Shown piece after piece: positions 33,884 through 44,433 of a DNA stretch of 64,000 bases. The position numbers were made by a program, and so were the translations under genes. Every line of letters begins with the position of its first letter. Positions within the stretch are counted from its first letter, which is position 1. Below the pieces are notes generated by a model. The model ran no database searches. It was given only the letters and a program-made list of their open reading frames with translations, and was not told the origin of the DNA. This DNA comes from Acidobacteriaceae bacterium KBS 83. GTDB taxonomy: Bacteria > Acidobacteriota > Terriglobia > Terriglobales > Acidobacteriaceae. The stretch covers positions 868,001-932,000 of the forward strand of contig KB906734.1 in NCBI GenBank assembly GCA_000381585.1, written 5' to 3'.

Positions 33884-35677
33884 TTACGCAGTACGTCGCC
33901 CGCTGCGCGGCAATTTCTTTGCGGCGCGCTTGGCCGCAATCTCCCGCATCTGCTTGCCCATCCCGGTCCGGTTCATGATGACCTGCACGATGGTGGTGAT
34001 CAGGTTGCCCGCCGCCCAGTACAGCGCGACCCCCGACCCGATATTCAGCATGATGAAGCCGAACATCAGCGGCATCATGAACGCCATCATCTTCTGCTGC
34101 GCCGGATCCACGCCCGGCGAGGGCGACAGATACGATGTCGTAAACATGGTCAGGATCACGAAGATCGGCAGGATGTGCAGTGGATCCGGTGCGGCCAGGT
34201 CGTGCAGCCAGTACCAGTGCGCCTGCCTCAGCTCGATCACGTTCATCAGCATCTCGTAGAAGCCGTAGAGCAGTGGATACTGAATCAGCATGGGCAGGCA
34301 GCCGCCGAACATGTTCACGCCCTCGCGCCGCTGCAGTTCCATGATTTCCTTGTTCATGTCCTGGCGCCGCGGATCGGTAGCCTTGTACTTCTTGTATTTC
34401 TCCTTGATCTGCTGCATCTCCGGCTGAATGCGTTGCATTTTCAGCGCGGACTTCATCATGGTGATGCGCGTCGGAAGCATCAACAGATTGATCACCAGCG
34501 TCAGGATCAGGATCGACCAGCCCCAATTCGGGACAATGTGATCGTAGGTAAAGCGCAGGGCGGCAAAGAGCGGTTTCGCAACCCAGCCAAACCAGCCGAA
34601 ATTGAGGATCGGTTCGAGATTCGGCCCCGTCTCGGTGGCGCTCGCCGACATCGCCTTCACACCAGTCAGCACGGAGATGACCTTCGGCCCGGCGAAGACA
34701 CGCAGCGACACGGGAGTACTCATAGACCCCACCGCTGCACCCAACAGCGGCACAGACTCGGTTGCACCCTTCGGCTGCTTGGGATCCTTTGGGATGCTCC
34801 ACCCATTGTTCAGCGAAATTACGGAAGTCTGTTCCGGTTGGTCAGGCAGGAAGATCGCACCGAAATACAGATCGCTGATGCCCGCATAGTCGAACGGCCC
34901 GTTCAGCGTCGCGCCGCCGCTCACCTTCTTCGAATCGGTTTTCTGGAATTTGCCGTTCTGCGAGATATCGAATTGCGCTTTGGAGAAGGACGCCAGAGTG
35001 CTCTGGTCGCCAATGCCCGCCGGCCACGCCACCAGCGTAGGCAATGCGCTTCCGTTATTCGTTACCGACGCTGTGACGCGAATCACATAGCTGGCGTCAA
35101 AGCGGAAAGTCTTCTTCACCACCAGCCCGCCGCTCGCGTAATCAAACGTCAGCTCGCCCGGAGCGGTCAGACTCCCTGTGGCTGAGGGCACATAAAGCGC
35201 GTCGGCAAGCTGCTGCCGCAGACCCGCGTCATAGCTGTAAAGCGAAAGCGGATAACCGAACTTCGCCGCTGTCTCCGGATTCACCAGGTCCAGCGGTTTG
35301 CCGTTGTCGTCCTGGTACCGCTTCAGCACCCAGTTCTTCACCTGCGCGCCGCGATTGCTGAAGACGATTCGGTAGTTCTCGTTCTCCACCGTTGTCGTCT
35401 GCTCAGCCGCCCCTGCCACGGAAGCAGCAGCAACCGCTGCCGGCTTTTGCTTGGAATCGTGCGGATTGGTGCCCGCGGCAGGCGCAATCGGAGCCGGTGC
35501 GGACGCCGCACTCTGCTGCTGCTTTTGCTCCGTCGGCTGGGGTGCCGGCTTCTTCGGCCGGAAGTACTGCAGCGCCAGCAACATGACCAGGAACACCAGC
35601 GCGAAGACCAGGAACGAGCGGGAGTCCTGCTGCTTGCCGCCACCGCCCTGTTGGTTGGGATTGCGTATCTCTGCCAA
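33884..35677 (-). CDS. yidC: Membrane protein insertase YidC
   Basis: The start is chosen at TTG 35677 (reading L/M-AEIRNPNQQ, as in relatives); a GTG at 35734 would add 19 residues. This gives about 597 residues with the Gram-negative architecture. TM1 (FLVFALVFLVMLLALQYF) is followed by a Pro/Gln/Ala linker, a large periplasmic beta-supersandwich (about 100-370) and the five-TM insertase core. The core includes TYDHIVPNWGWSILILTLVI, LLMLPTRITMMKSALKMQRI with the conserved hydrophilic-groove Arg, and FVILTMFTTSYLSPSPGVDP. It inserts and folds inner-membrane proteins with or without SecYEG. It lies 125 bp after yidD. Confidence 0.95.
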   Translation of the reverse strand: MAEIRNPNQQGGGGKQQDSRSFLVFALVFLVMLLALQYFRPKKPAPQPTEQKQQQSAASAPAPIAPAAGTNPHDSKQKPAAVAAASVAGAAEQTTTVENENYRIVFSNRGAQVKNWVLKRYQDDNGKPLDLVNPETAAKFGYPLSLYSYDAGLRQQLADALYVPSATGSLTAPGELTFDYASGGLVVKKTFRFDASYVIRVTASVTNNGSALPTLVAWPAGIGDQSTLASFSKAQFDISQNGKFQKTDSKKVSGGATLNGPFDYAGISDLYFGAIFLPDQPEQTSVISLNNGWSIPKDPKQPKGATESVPLLGAAVGSMSTPVSLRVFAGPKVISVLTGVKAMSASATETGPNLEPILNFGWFGWVAKPLFAALRFTYDHIVPNWGWSILILTLVINLLMLPTRITMMKSALKMQRIQPEMQQIKEKYKKYKATDPRRQDMNKEIMELQRREGVNMFGGCLPMLIQYPLLYGFYEMLMNVIELRQAHWYWLHDLAAPDPLHILPIFVILTMFTTSYLSPSPGVDPAQQKMMAFMMPLMFGFIMLNIGSGVALYWAAGNLITTIVQVIMNRTGMGKQMREIAAKRAAKKLPRSGRRTA

Positions 35678-35802
35678 GGAACTCTCTGCTCGCTTCTTTC
35701 TCTTTGTCGATCGGAAAATCGGTTGAGGGCGCACAAACGGGAATCAGCCGGTTCAGGGCCTCCCCTGCCAGAGGCGTCGCCTCTCTCATCATGGTAAATG
35801 CA

Positions 35803-36102
35803 TCAGGTCATACGGCCGCGGCTCGTCAGACGGTTCACTGACTCTCCCGCTCGCTCTCCCGCCTTCACGCCGTCGTAACCAGTTCCCGGCACAGGGTCAA
35901 ATCCGCCCCGGCAGAACGGATGGCAGCGCAGCAGTCGACCCGCCGCCAGCCAGCTCCCACGCACCGGCCCGTACGTAGCAATCGCTAGCGCCGCATACTC
36001 CGAGCACGTCGGCTGAAAGCGGCACGCCCCGGTCATCCCGGCTGCAGCATGAAGCACAGGCGACACGCCGCGCTTGTAAAACCAGAGCAGCCGTCGCGTC
36101 AT
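35803..36102 (-). CDS. yidD: Membrane protein insertion efficiency factor YidD
   Basis: A 99-residue protein. [29 protein letters not shown] and [17 protein letters not shown] are the family's hallmark segments with the conserved cysteines. YidD assists YidC-dependent insertion at the inner membrane. The ATG overlaps the rnpA stop by 4 nt, the usual coupling in this block. The C-terminal 25 residues are a variable polar tail. Confidence 0.95.
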   Translation of the reverse strand: MTRRLLWFYKRGVSPVLHAAAGMTGACRFQPTCSEYAALAIATYGPVRGSWLAAGRLLRCHPFCRGGFDPVPGTGYDGVKAGERAGESVNRLTSRGRMT

Positions 36103-36545
36103 GCCGTACGCTCCGGGCCGCTGCGCTCTGGCATGTGATTCCTTTGGCTCTCTTCAATCTTTACGAAAACACGCCGCACTTCGTTCCGCAGTGCGTGCCA
36201 CTCCGCGGTCAACACGCTCCGCTTCGGATGCAGCACCACGTCGACTTGAGCATCCAGCGCGTCCAGATTGCTCACTATCGCCGCGCGCATACGGCGCTTG
36301 ATGCGGTTGCGTTCCACCGCCTTGCCCAGCACCTTGCCGGCGGTAATCCCTACACGCGGTCCGATGCCCGCGTACACAGCCGGCTGTGTCGCCACGAAGT
36401 AGGTCATCGATGTCGAGAACTGCTTGCGGCTCGCCTGGTAAACACGCTGATAATCGGCGTGGTTATGGAGTCGCCAGTCACGCGAGGCAACGTCGTGACA
36501 CGACGAGTCACAGCCCTCCGCAGAGGGCGCAACCGGCGCAAACAC
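36099..36545 (-). CDS. rnpA: Ribonuclease P protein component RnpA
   Basis: The conserved protein runs from [20 protein letters not shown] through [20 protein letters not shown] to [11 protein letters not shown] (the RNR-type motif NRIKRRxR) and [14 protein letters not shown]. It binds 5' leader and RNase P RNA to help tRNA maturation. The start is uncertain. The frame is open to a GTG at 36716, but that would overlap rpmH. GTG 36545 is the nearest plausible start downstream of rpmH and gives 148 residues, still some 20 longer at the N-terminus than the minimal family. The end overlaps yidD by 4 nt. Confidence 0.88.
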   Translation of the reverse strand: MFAPVAPSAEGCDSSCHDVASRDWRLHNHADYQRVYQASRKQFSTSMTYFVATQPAVYAGIGPRVGITAGKVLGKAVERNRIKRRMRAAIVSNLDALDAQVDVVLHPKRSVLTAEWHALRNEVRRVFVKIEESQRNHMPERSGPERTA

Positions 36546-36666
36546 TGATTTTCTTTGTAGCGGTTTCGCTGACAACGGAGCGGCAGTGGAAAGAGGCACT
36601 GCGGTAGGAGTTTTGCGTGACTCGCGCCCTGCCGGTCTTTGACCGAAGGACGCGATCCTTTTCTGG

Positions 36667-36822
36667 TTAGTCGCGGTAGCCCGGCGACACGGAGACACGG
36701 TGCCGTCCCTTGGCACGACGGCGTGATAGCACAGCCGCCCCGGCCTTGGTCTTCATACGCGTGCGGAAGCCGTGTGTCTTGGAGCGATGGCGGCGGTTAG
36801 GTTGGAAGGTGCGCTTGGGCAT
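36667..36822 (-). CDS. rpmH: 50S ribosomal protein L34
   Basis: Read directly on the minus strand: ATG at 36822-36820 and TAA at 36669-36667, 51 residues beginning [20 protein letters not shown]. The highly basic sequence with [20 protein letters not shown] is unmistakable L34, a component of the large ribosomal subunit. It extends slightly beyond the usual 44-46 residues (tail [11 protein letters not shown]). It leads the rnpA-yidD-yidC-jag-mnmE block and is divergent from dnaA. Confidence 0.96.
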   Translation of the reverse strand: MPKRTFQPNRRHRSKTHGFRTRMKTKAGAAVLSRRRAKGRHRVSVSPGYRD

Positions 36823-37414
36823 CGAACTGTCCTGATAAGAGAATCACTGCCTTACGGGCAAGTTCTGAGTATAGCTGATCCTGTGCAAATCAGGCAAAGT
36901 CCCGTTATGGTTCCGTCCCTTCAGCAGCGGATACTCTGCTATGCCGGCACCTTCGACTACCGTTCGCTCACGCATGCGCAACGTCTCGCCCCGCGGCATA
37001 GACTTCTCTTAGCGAATCTTCATCTTCCCTGGTAACACTTCTTCGCATGCATCGCGTCTCAGTCGCCATCTTGTCGTCAACTCACAACAAAACGTGAGCG
37101 TCCGCTGACCATGCGCTGCGCGTCTTCACAAGCGATGGTGCAATAAATTTTTTTGGTGACAATGCCGCTCACTCGATGCTTCTGTCTGTGCTAGTATCGG
37201 CTCCGTTCACAACTGAATTTTCTGGCGTCACCCCCAACCTTGGATCGGACAGCGTCTGCGTACAGATTCCCCGTCACCGGGCGCGATTCTGGTAGAGGAG
37301 CCTAAGAAGCGAACCCGCTACACCTGCCGCGCCTCCTGCAGAGAGGCGCGCTGTTGCTTCTTTTCTCTCGTCTGCCGTCGTCCAAACGGAAAACGCGCCA
37401 GTTGAAGGAAGCGT
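36823..37414. other. Divergent intergenic region between rpmH and dnaA
   Basis: 592 bp holding promoters for both directions. I find no close match to the DnaA box TTATCCACA here. The only AT-rich tract is AATAAATTTTTTTGG near 37142-37156. Upstream of dnaA, GAAGCGAACCCGC at 37306-37318 is repeated exactly in the leader of dnaN (46295-46307). In many bacteria oriC lies next to dnaA, but sequence support at this site is weak. Confidence 0.5.
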
Positions 37415-38851
<1,437 letters not shown>

Positions 38852-38879
38852 CAACGCGCGGCTCTCGCACAAACGCACG

Positions 38880-38907
38880 ACGGCCGGAGCCATCTCGCTC
38901 CGGCCGT
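38880..38907. terminator. Strong hairpin between convergent dnaA and the OYE gene
   Basis: ACGGCCGGAGC (38880-38890) and GCTCCGGCCGT (38897-38907) form a perfect 11-bp GC-rich stem with a 6-nt loop (CATCTC). It begins 28 nt after the dnaA stop and ends 25 nt before the stop of the converging gene, so it can serve both. Confidence 0.8.
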
Positions 38908-38932
38908 TTGCTGCGATGCAAACAGTCTCTCT

Positions 38933-40057
38933 CTACCGGTCGGCCGTCTCCAGCGATGGATAGTCGGTATATCCAACCTCGGTGCCGCCATAGAAGCTCG
39001 CGCGGTCCGGCCACTTCAGCGGCGCTCCACTGCGGAAGCGCTCCGGCAGGTCGGGGTTGGCGATGAACAGCCGGCCGAACGCGACAGCATCCGCGTAACC
39101 GCCGGCTATGGTCCTCTCCGCCTCTTCGGCGGCATAGCCGCCCGCAGAGATGAGAACACCTGCAAAGGCATCGCGGAAGATCCGCGCAGTGCGCTTCGCC
39201 GTCTCATCAATCGGCACGTCCGCTCCCGCGTTGCCCACGCGCGGCTCTACAAGGTGCGCATAGGCGACGCTGCGTGCGCTCAACTGCTGCAACACATAGC
39301 CGAACAACGCGACCGGGTCCGAGTCTTGCATGTCGCCGAAGTGTCCGTACGGCGACAGGCGGACGCCGACACGCTCCGCTCCCCACACGCCAATGACAGC
39401 GTCCATCACCTGCAGCAACAGACGCGCGCGATTCTCGATCGGGCCCCCGTACGCATCTGTGCGGTGATTCGTGCCGTCTTCGAGGAACTGGTCCAGCAGA
39501 TACCCGTTCGCGCCGTGGATCTCCACACCGTCGAAGCCCGCCGCCTGCGCGCGTATCGCGGCAGCGCGGTACTGCTCGACGATCCCCGGAAGCTCCGTCA
39601 GTTCCAGAGCGCGCGGCGTCTCGTAGTCCGCCTGCTGGAAGTCCGCTGTCAGTGCTTTGCCGATCCTGGGGGCAATTGCAGAAGGTGCAACTGGCAGCCC
39701 ATCGTCCGGATGCAGCGAACTATGCGAGTTGCGCCCCACATGCCAGAGCTGCAACAGGATTTGCCCGCCCTTGGCGTGCACTGCTTCCGTGACTGCCTGC
39801 CAGCCTTCCACCTGTGCATCCGTGTGAATACCAGGCGCTCCCGGGTAGCCTTTGCCCTGCAGAGAGATCTGCGTGGCCTCGCTCACAATCAATCCGCCCT
39901 CGGAGGCACGCTGCCGGTAGTACTCCACGTTCAGCGCACGCGGCACATCACCCGGCAGTGCCGAGCGCATTCGGGTAAGTGGTGCCATGATGACCCGATG
40001 CTTCAGAGAGAACGCGCCGGCCTGCAACGGGGAGAAAAGGTTGGGATACTCAGTCAT
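38933..40057 (-). CDS. Old-yellow-enzyme family FMN reductase (NemA-like)
   Basis: The start is set at ATG 40057 (MTEYPNLFSPLQAGAFSLKH), as in the family, giving about 374 residues; the frame runs on to 40126 without support. FMN-binding strands are visible: HRVIMAPLTRMRS, LQLWHVGRNS (Trp/His), DGVEIHGANGYLLDQFLEDG with the conserved HGANGYL, NRAR and AFGRLFIANPDL (phosphate-binding). These enzymes reduce activated C=C bonds or nitro compounds with NAD(P)H in the cytoplasm. The nearest described type is N-ethylmaleimide reductase. It sits between dnaA and dnaN, convergent with dnaA. Confidence 0.9.
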   Translation of the reverse strand: MTEYPNLFSPLQAGAFSLKHRVIMAPLTRMRSALPGDVPRALNVEYYRQRASEGGLIVSEATQISLQGKGYPGAPGIHTDAQVEGWQAVTEAVHAKGGQILLQLWHVGRNSHSSLHPDDGLPVAPSAIAPRIGKALTADFQQADYETPRALELTELPGIVEQYRAAAIRAQAAGFDGVEIHGANGYLLDQFLEDGTNHRTDAYGGPIENRARLLLQVMDAVIGVWGAERVGVRLSPYGHFGDMQDSDPVALFGYVLQQLSARSVAYAHLVEPRVGNAGADVPIDETAKRTARIFRDAFAGVLISAGGYAAEEAERTIAGGYADAVAFGRLFIANPDLPERFRSGAPLKWPDRASFYGGTEVGYTDYPSLETADR

Positions 40058-40227
40058 GCTCGTAGAGATGACCGTGTTTCGACCAAGGATTCGATCAAGG
40101 TCGCAGGATCGAAATCGCTCTGTCAAAACGATGGGCCTCCCGCCCGTCGGGCCGGCCCATCCTCATGATGCTCCCATCCCGCGTCTTGAGATATGGGTTC
40201 TTGGTGCCGTACGATATCCTTCCCCCA

Positions 40228-41454
40228 ATGCGTCGCCACCGTCATCTGGCCAGCATTCTGCTCGCCGCACTCGTCATCACACCCCTTGCAGCGCAGGCCA
40301 ACCCACCTGCCGGTGCGCAAGCCATAGGCCATGCCAACCCTGGCGCAGCCGCTCACCCGCCGGACCACCCTGCCGTGCTGCCTGCCCGCGAGCCCCAGCA
40401 TCCCGCCCCGTCCGTCCGCCCGCAGGACACAGGCTTCCTCAACCGCGTTATCGTCCTCAACGGTACCAGCTACCGTTACGTCGTCTATCTGCCCATCGAG
40501 TACGATCCGCACCGCGCATGGCCCGTCATCCTCTTCCTCCACGGCTCCGGCGAGCGCGGCTCCGACGGCATGGATGAAACCCAGGTCGGCCTGCCCAACG
40601 CCATCCGCGCGCATCCGGAACGCTGGCCTTTCATCGTCGTCATGCCCCAGGTCCCCTACAGCCATCACCATTGGACCGATCCCGACATGATGCAGATGGC
40701 GCTCGCCGCGCTCGACGCCGAGATGAAGGAGTTTCACGGCGATCCAGAGCGCGTTTATCTCACCGGGCTCTCGCTTGGCGGCTACGGCGTCTGGGAGATC
40801 GCGAAAGACTATCCCGGCCGTTTCGCCGCCATCGTCCCCGTCTCCGGCGGCATCTTCTGGTCGTATGAGCCGCAGCGCTGGAAGCAGTCGAACATCCTGC
40901 CCGAAGGCTACGTGCACGCCGTCGGCAAAACGCCAGTCTGGATGTTCCACGGCACCCTCGATCCCGTAGTTCCACCCAAAGAATCACAGATCATGTACCA
41001 GGCGTTCTCGGCATCGGGCGGCGATGTGCGCCTCTGGCTCTATGAAGGCTGGCACCACAACTCTTGGGACAAGGCCTACGCGGAGCGCTCCCTTCCGCAA
41101 TGGCTCCTCGCGCATCGTCTCTCTGACATTGCGACCGCGCACGCCGAAGCGCAAATGCTCACCGTGCCGCTTCACCCAGTCCCTGCCAAGGTCGACCCCG
41201 ACATCTACGACGACTATGTGGGCGACTACTACGACGGCGAAGTCCGCCAGGTCACTATCCTGGTCGAAGGCGACAAGCTCTTCTCCCGCAACCGCACCAA
41301 CGACCTCAACGAGTTGTTGCCGGAAAACCCAACCACCTACTTCTACCCCAGCGGCAGCCCAACGAGGATCATCTTCCAGAAAGACTCCAGCGGCCGCGTC
41401 ACCGGCATCCTCTACCACGACGACCGGCATGAAGAGCACTGGGAGCGGCGGTAG
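40228..41454 (+). CDS. Secreted alpha/beta-hydrolase esterase (PHB-depolymerase/carboxylesterase-like)
   Basis: The start is ATG 40228, which opens a signal peptide (MRRHRHLASILLAALVITPL, then AAQAN); upstream frame to 40165 has none. About 408 residues. The catalytic domain shows the HGSGERGSDG oxyanion loop, GLSLGGYGVW nucleophile elbow (Ser), a later Asp in HGTLDPVVPP and His in YEGWHHNSWDKAY. A C-terminal beta module of about 90 residues (DDYVGDYYDGEVRQVTILVE ... DRHEEHWERR) resembles the small domain at the end of many exported Acidobacteria hydrolases. It probably cleaves plant or polymer esters outside the inner membrane; the natural substrate is unknown. Confidence 0.82.
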   Translation: MRRHRHLASILLAALVITPLAAQANPPAGAQAIGHANPGAAAHPPDHPAVLPAREPQHPAPSVRPQDTGFLNRVIVLNGTSYRYVVYLPIEYDPHRAWPVILFLHGSGERGSDGMDETQVGLPNAIRAHPERWPFIVVMPQVPYSHHHWTDPDMMQMALAALDAEMKEFHGDPERVYLTGLSLGGYGVWEIAKDYPGRFAAIVPVSGGIFWSYEPQRWKQSNILPEGYVHAVGKTPVWMFHGTLDPVVPPKESQIMYQAFSASGGDVRLWLYEGWHHNSWDKAYAERSLPQWLLAHRLSDIATAHAEAQMLTVPLHPVPAKVDPDIYDDYVGDYYDGEVRQVTILVEGDKLFSRNRTNDLNELLPENPTTYFYPSGSPTRIIFQKDSSGRVTGILYHDDRHEEHWERR

Positions 41455-41504
41455 TAGTCGCGTTCGATTGCGCTGAGGACTGACCACCAACACCGGGAGA
41501 ACTG

Positions 41505-41924
41505 ATGCGCAAGGTGCCAATCTACTTGGAAGCCTTGTTGGAAAAGGTCGCAATAATTGGTTTCGCTTTTCTCCTGTTCTACCTTGCAATTCGATTTGTC
41601 CCCGTTGCGCACCTTAATCCGAAAATCTCCGATCAAATTCCATTTGTCTCTCTTTTCACTGGCTTAGTTTTCGGCTACTTCATTTGGGAGAGCCGCGACT
41701 GGTGGACGCGAGGATCGTTTTGGGCATTCACAGTTCTTATGACTCTGGCGCACCTGCTTGCTTTCCTAAATATTCTCCTTAGGCATGCATTGAACCCTGG
41801 ACGATGGACATTCGTTGCCGGAGCCCTTCTCGAAGTCGGATTGCTGATGCTCCTAAGAAACTGGCTATTGCCGAAAAACGGACAAGGCGGAAAGCGAGTT
41901 ACCATGGCCACGCTGGAGGAATAG
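41505..41924 (+). CDS. Small membrane protein of unknown function, about four TM segments
   Basis: A 139-residue protein. Hydrophobic segments are VAIIGFAFLLFYLAIRF, FVSLFTGLVFGYFIW, FTVLMTLAHLLAFLNILL and FVAGALLEVGLLMLL, with a basic end. GC is lower than in the neighbours. The last codons (MATLEE-stop) lie inside a sequence duplicated from the leader of the oxidoreductase gene at 42711, so the 3' end of this reading frame is probably not original. No family is recognised. Confidence 0.6.
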   Translation: MRKVPIYLEALLEKVAIIGFAFLLFYLAIRFVPVAHLNPKISDQIPFVSLFTGLVFGYFIWESRDWWTRGSFWAFTVLMTLAHLLAFLNILLRHALNPGRWTFVAGALLEVGLLMLLRNWLLPKNGQGGKRVTMATLEE

Positions 41925-42050
41925 TCTCAGCGTGCCCCAACCGGCCTCACCAACCGCAAAAAAGCTAGGCTAACTCGGCATCCCCGCGTTCATCCCCGAG
42001 CTTGCCGCCAATCCATGGGAAGCCATCATCGTAGACGCCGGCCACAACGG
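41901..42050 (+). repeat. 150-bp gapless duplicate of 42711-42860
   Basis: Counted by eye, 126 of 150 positions match with a constant offset of 810 bp. The block includes the ribosome binding site (GGAGGA), the start codon and about 40 codons of the oxidoreductase gene. Similarity falls away after about 42055. Confidence 0.85.
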
Positions 42051-42058
42051 TCTCTCCC
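41932..42058 (+). pseudogene. Remnant 5' end of a second phytoene-dehydrogenase-like gene
   Basis: The copy starts GTG at 41932 and reads V/M-PQPASPTAKKLG and then TAA. Past the stop, in frame, it continues LGIPAFIPELAANPWEAIIV and DAGHNGLS. That is the FAD-binding start of the intact gene at 42742 with conservative changes. In it the GAGHNG motif has become DAGHNG. The rest of the gene is missing, replaced by the DUF4136 gene. Confidence 0.75.
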
Positions 42059-42142
42059 TTACAAAATCTCGTGAAAGAAAACACTAGCGTGGCCCACCCA
42101 CCTTCGGCTCTACTGTGGAGCACCCGGCTTCGGAGGGTTTCT

Positions 42143-42676
42143 ATGAAATGCCTTGCGCTCTCGCTCCTGACGGTAACTCTCGCCCTGCCTGCATTCGCCT
42201 ACAAAGTGCAGACCGACTACGACCACAGCGTGAATTTCGAGCAGTTTCATACCTATTGCTGGGGTCGCGTCAAGACCTCCGATCCTTTCTACGTAGACCG
42301 CATTCGCGAGGCCGTCAATCGGAATCTGCAGGCGAAAGGCTGGCAGCTTGTCACTTCCCATTGCGACGCCACTGTCTTCGCGGCCGACAACGTGCGTAAC
42401 CAGAAACAGGTAGAAACCTTCTATAGCGGCAATGGTGGTGGATGGGGATGGAGAGGATTTGGAGGCGGGACGGCCACGACGACCACCTATGATGAAAAAA
42501 TCGGCCATGTTGTCCTTGATATCTTCGCGACCAAGAACAAGCATCTCCTGTGGCGCAGCATGACGGAGCGCGACCTCTCCACAAACAGCGACAAGAACAC
42601 CAAGGAGCTCAACAGCGACATCGACAAGATGTTGAAGAACTTCCCGCCCAAGGGATCACCCACAAGCGGGGAGTAA
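42143..42676 (+). CDS. Exported DUF4136 protein
   Basis: The start is ATG 42143, with GGAGGG 6 nt upstream and a signal peptide (MKCLALSLLTVTLALPAFAY) following; upstream frame to 42071 lacks both. The 177 residues fit DUF4136: VQTDYDHSVNFEQFHTYCWG near the N-terminus, IREAVNRNLQAKGWQLV in the middle and VLDIFATKNKHLLWRSMTE toward the end. A Gly/Trp loop (SGNGGGWGWRGFGGG) sits between the last two. Such proteins are periplasmic or lipoproteins of unknown role; a lipobox Cys is not present here. Confidence 0.75.
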   Translation: MKCLALSLLTVTLALPAFAYKVQTDYDHSVNFEQFHTYCWGRVKTSDPFYVDRIREAVNRNLQAKGWQLVTSHCDATVFAADNVRNQKQVETFYSGNGGGWGWRGFGGGTATTTTYDEKIGHVVLDIFATKNKHLLWRSMTERDLSTNSDKNTKELNSDIDKMLKNFPPKGSPTSGE

Positions 42677-42741
42677 CAGAGCGGCCAACCACGGCAGGCA
42701 GACCGGCGTTACCATAACCACGCCGGAGGAATCTTCTCAGC

Positions 42742-44433
42742 GTGTCCCAACCCACCTCACCCACCGCAAAAAAACTCGGCGAACTCGGCCTCCCCGCACC
42801 CATCCGCGAACTCGCCGCAAAGCCATGGGACGCCATCATCGTCGGCGCCGGCCACAACGGGCTCGCTTGCGCCGCCTATCTCTCGCGCGCGGGCCAACGT
42901 GTGCTCGTCCTCGAAGCGCGCGAGCGCATCGGCGGTGCCTGCACCATCGAAGAGCCGTTCTCGAACGTCAGGATGTCGCCCTGCGCCTATCTCGCCGGCT
43001 TGCTGCATCCGCTCGTCGTCGAAGAGCTCTCACTCCCCGCGCGCGGCTTCCACTGGACGCCCGCCGTCAACGGCCTCTTCGTCCCATTCCTCGACGGCAC
43101 AAGCATCCAGCTCTGGGACGATGACGACAAATGCGAGGCCGAAGTCCGCCGCTTCGCGCCCGGCGATGTCGAAGGCTGGAAGGCGATGAACGACACCCTG
43201 ATGCGTTTGCGTAACGCGTTGCGTCCGGCGCGCAACGGCGCCGGACCAGCGAATGGGAGCCGTGATTTTTGGGTCGGTGATGCGCCCACACCTTACGAAA
43301 TCGATGAACGCCTCGGCGACGATCAGGAAGCCCGTCATCTCCTCTACGACTGGTCCATGGCCGAGTTCGTCGAGCATTATCTCCGCGATCCGCGCCTCCA
43401 ATGCGCCTACCTCGGCCAGGGCGTCATTGGCACCAACGCCAGCCCCTTCGACCCAGGCACGGCCTCCATCCGCTTCCACCACGCCTCCGGCCGCCTCGGC
43501 GGGATGCCCGGCATGTGGGGCTACGTCGCCGGCGGTATGGGCATGGTCTCCTTCTACATCGCAGACGCCGCGCAGGAGGCCGGCGCCGTCATCGCTGCAG
43601 GCGTACCCGTCGCCGAGATCCTTCCCGGCGAAGGTGTCCTGCTCGAATCCGGCGAGCGCATCCCCGCGCCTGTCGTGATCTCAAACGCCGATCCCATCCG
43701 TACCCTCGCCATGCTTGGCGCAAACGCCGACAGCACATGGCGCAAACGCATCGAACAAGTCCCCATACAGGGCTGCACCGTCAAGCTCAACGTTCTGCTC
43801 TCCGCGCTTCCCGAGTTCCTCGCGCGCCCCGGCCAAAATCAGCCGCATCACTACGGCCAGATCAACGCACCGCTCACCCACGCGGAATGGCAATCCGGAT
43901 TCGACGCCGCAAAACGCGGCTACCTGCCCCAGCATCTCTGGTGCGAGCTCTACTTCCAGAGCGCGCACGATGACACCGTCGCGCCACGCGGTCAGCACAC
44001 CATGTCGGTCTTCGCGCAGTACGTCCCCTACACCTTCAAAGACGGCACCTGGGACTCGCGCCGCGACGAAGTCCGCGCCCTGGCGCTTCGTTCCATCGGC
44101 CGCTTCTGCTCCAACGTCGAAGGCCCAAACTCCGCAGTGATCGACGTCCAGGTCCTCGGCCCACCGGACATCGAACAGAAGGTCGGCCTCACCGGCGGCC
44201 ACATCTTCCAGGGCGAGTGCCTCCCGGCCTACATGTGGTCGAATCGCCTCAGCGCGCGAACCCCCATGCCCGGCGTCTACATGTGCGGGGCCTGCACGCA
44301 CCCCGGCGGCTCAGTGATCGCCATCAACGGCCGCAACGCCGCCATGGCTGTGCTTGCCGACAGCGGCCGCCGCACCACAACTGCGTTGTCCTCCCCCGAT
44401 CGCAACCTGCGAACGGCGGACACGCTTGGCTGA
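42742..44433 (+). CDS. FAD-dependent phytoene-dehydrogenase/CrtO-like oxidoreductase
   Basis: A 563-residue protein. The N-terminal dinucleotide fold is AIIVGAGHNGLACAAYLSRA (GxGxxG), with the ADP-ribose acid in VLVLEARERIGGACTIEEP. The C-terminal FAD end is GVYMCGACTHPGGSVIAING. The overall shape matches the amine-oxidase/phytoene desaturase superfamily, in particular PYROXD2/CrtO-like members; no carotenoid genes are near. The start is GTG 42742, with GGAGGA about 15 nt before. An older duplicate of its beginning lies at 41901. It overlaps the APC permease gene downstream by 8 nt, so the pair may act together. Confidence 0.85.
   Translation: MSQPTSPTAKKLGELGLPAPIRELAAKPWDAIIVGAGHNGLACAAYLSRAGQRVLVLEARERIGGACTIEEPFSNVRMSPCAYLAGLLHPLVVEELSLPARGFHWTPAVNGLFVPFLDGTSIQLWDDDDKCEAEVRRFAPGDVEGWKAMNDTLMRLRNALRPARNGAGPANGSRDFWVGDAPTPYEIDERLGDDQEARHLLYDWSMAEFVEHYLRDPRLQCAYLGQGVIGTNASPFDPGTASIRFHHASGRLGGMPGMWGYVAGGMGMVSFYIADAAQEAGAVIAAGVPVAEILPGEGVLLESGERIPAPVVISNADPIRTLAMLGANADSTWRKRIEQVPIQGCTVKLNVLLSALPEFLARPGQNQPHHYGQINAPLTHAEWQSGFDAAKRGYLPQHLWCELYFQSAHDDTVAPRGQHTMSVFAQYVPYTFKDGTWDSRRDEVRALALRSIGRFCSNVEGPNSAVIDVQVLGPPDIEQKVGLTGGHIFQGECLPAYMWSNRLSARTPMPGVYMCGACTHPGGSVIAINGRNAAMAVLADSGRRTTTALSSPDRNLRTADTLG

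Noticed and set aside
36546-36716. Upstream part of the RnpA frame as coding
   Set aside because: It overlaps rpmH in another frame and lies outside the conserved RnpA domain; kept only as a finding.
36823-37414. Certain oriC between rpmH and dnaA
   Set aside because: No close DnaA-box match was found; the dnaN leader has more, so I did not call an origin here.
44354-44425. Longer N-terminus of the APC permease
   Set aside because: It would overlap the preceding gene by 80 nt and adds only a polar segment with no family features.
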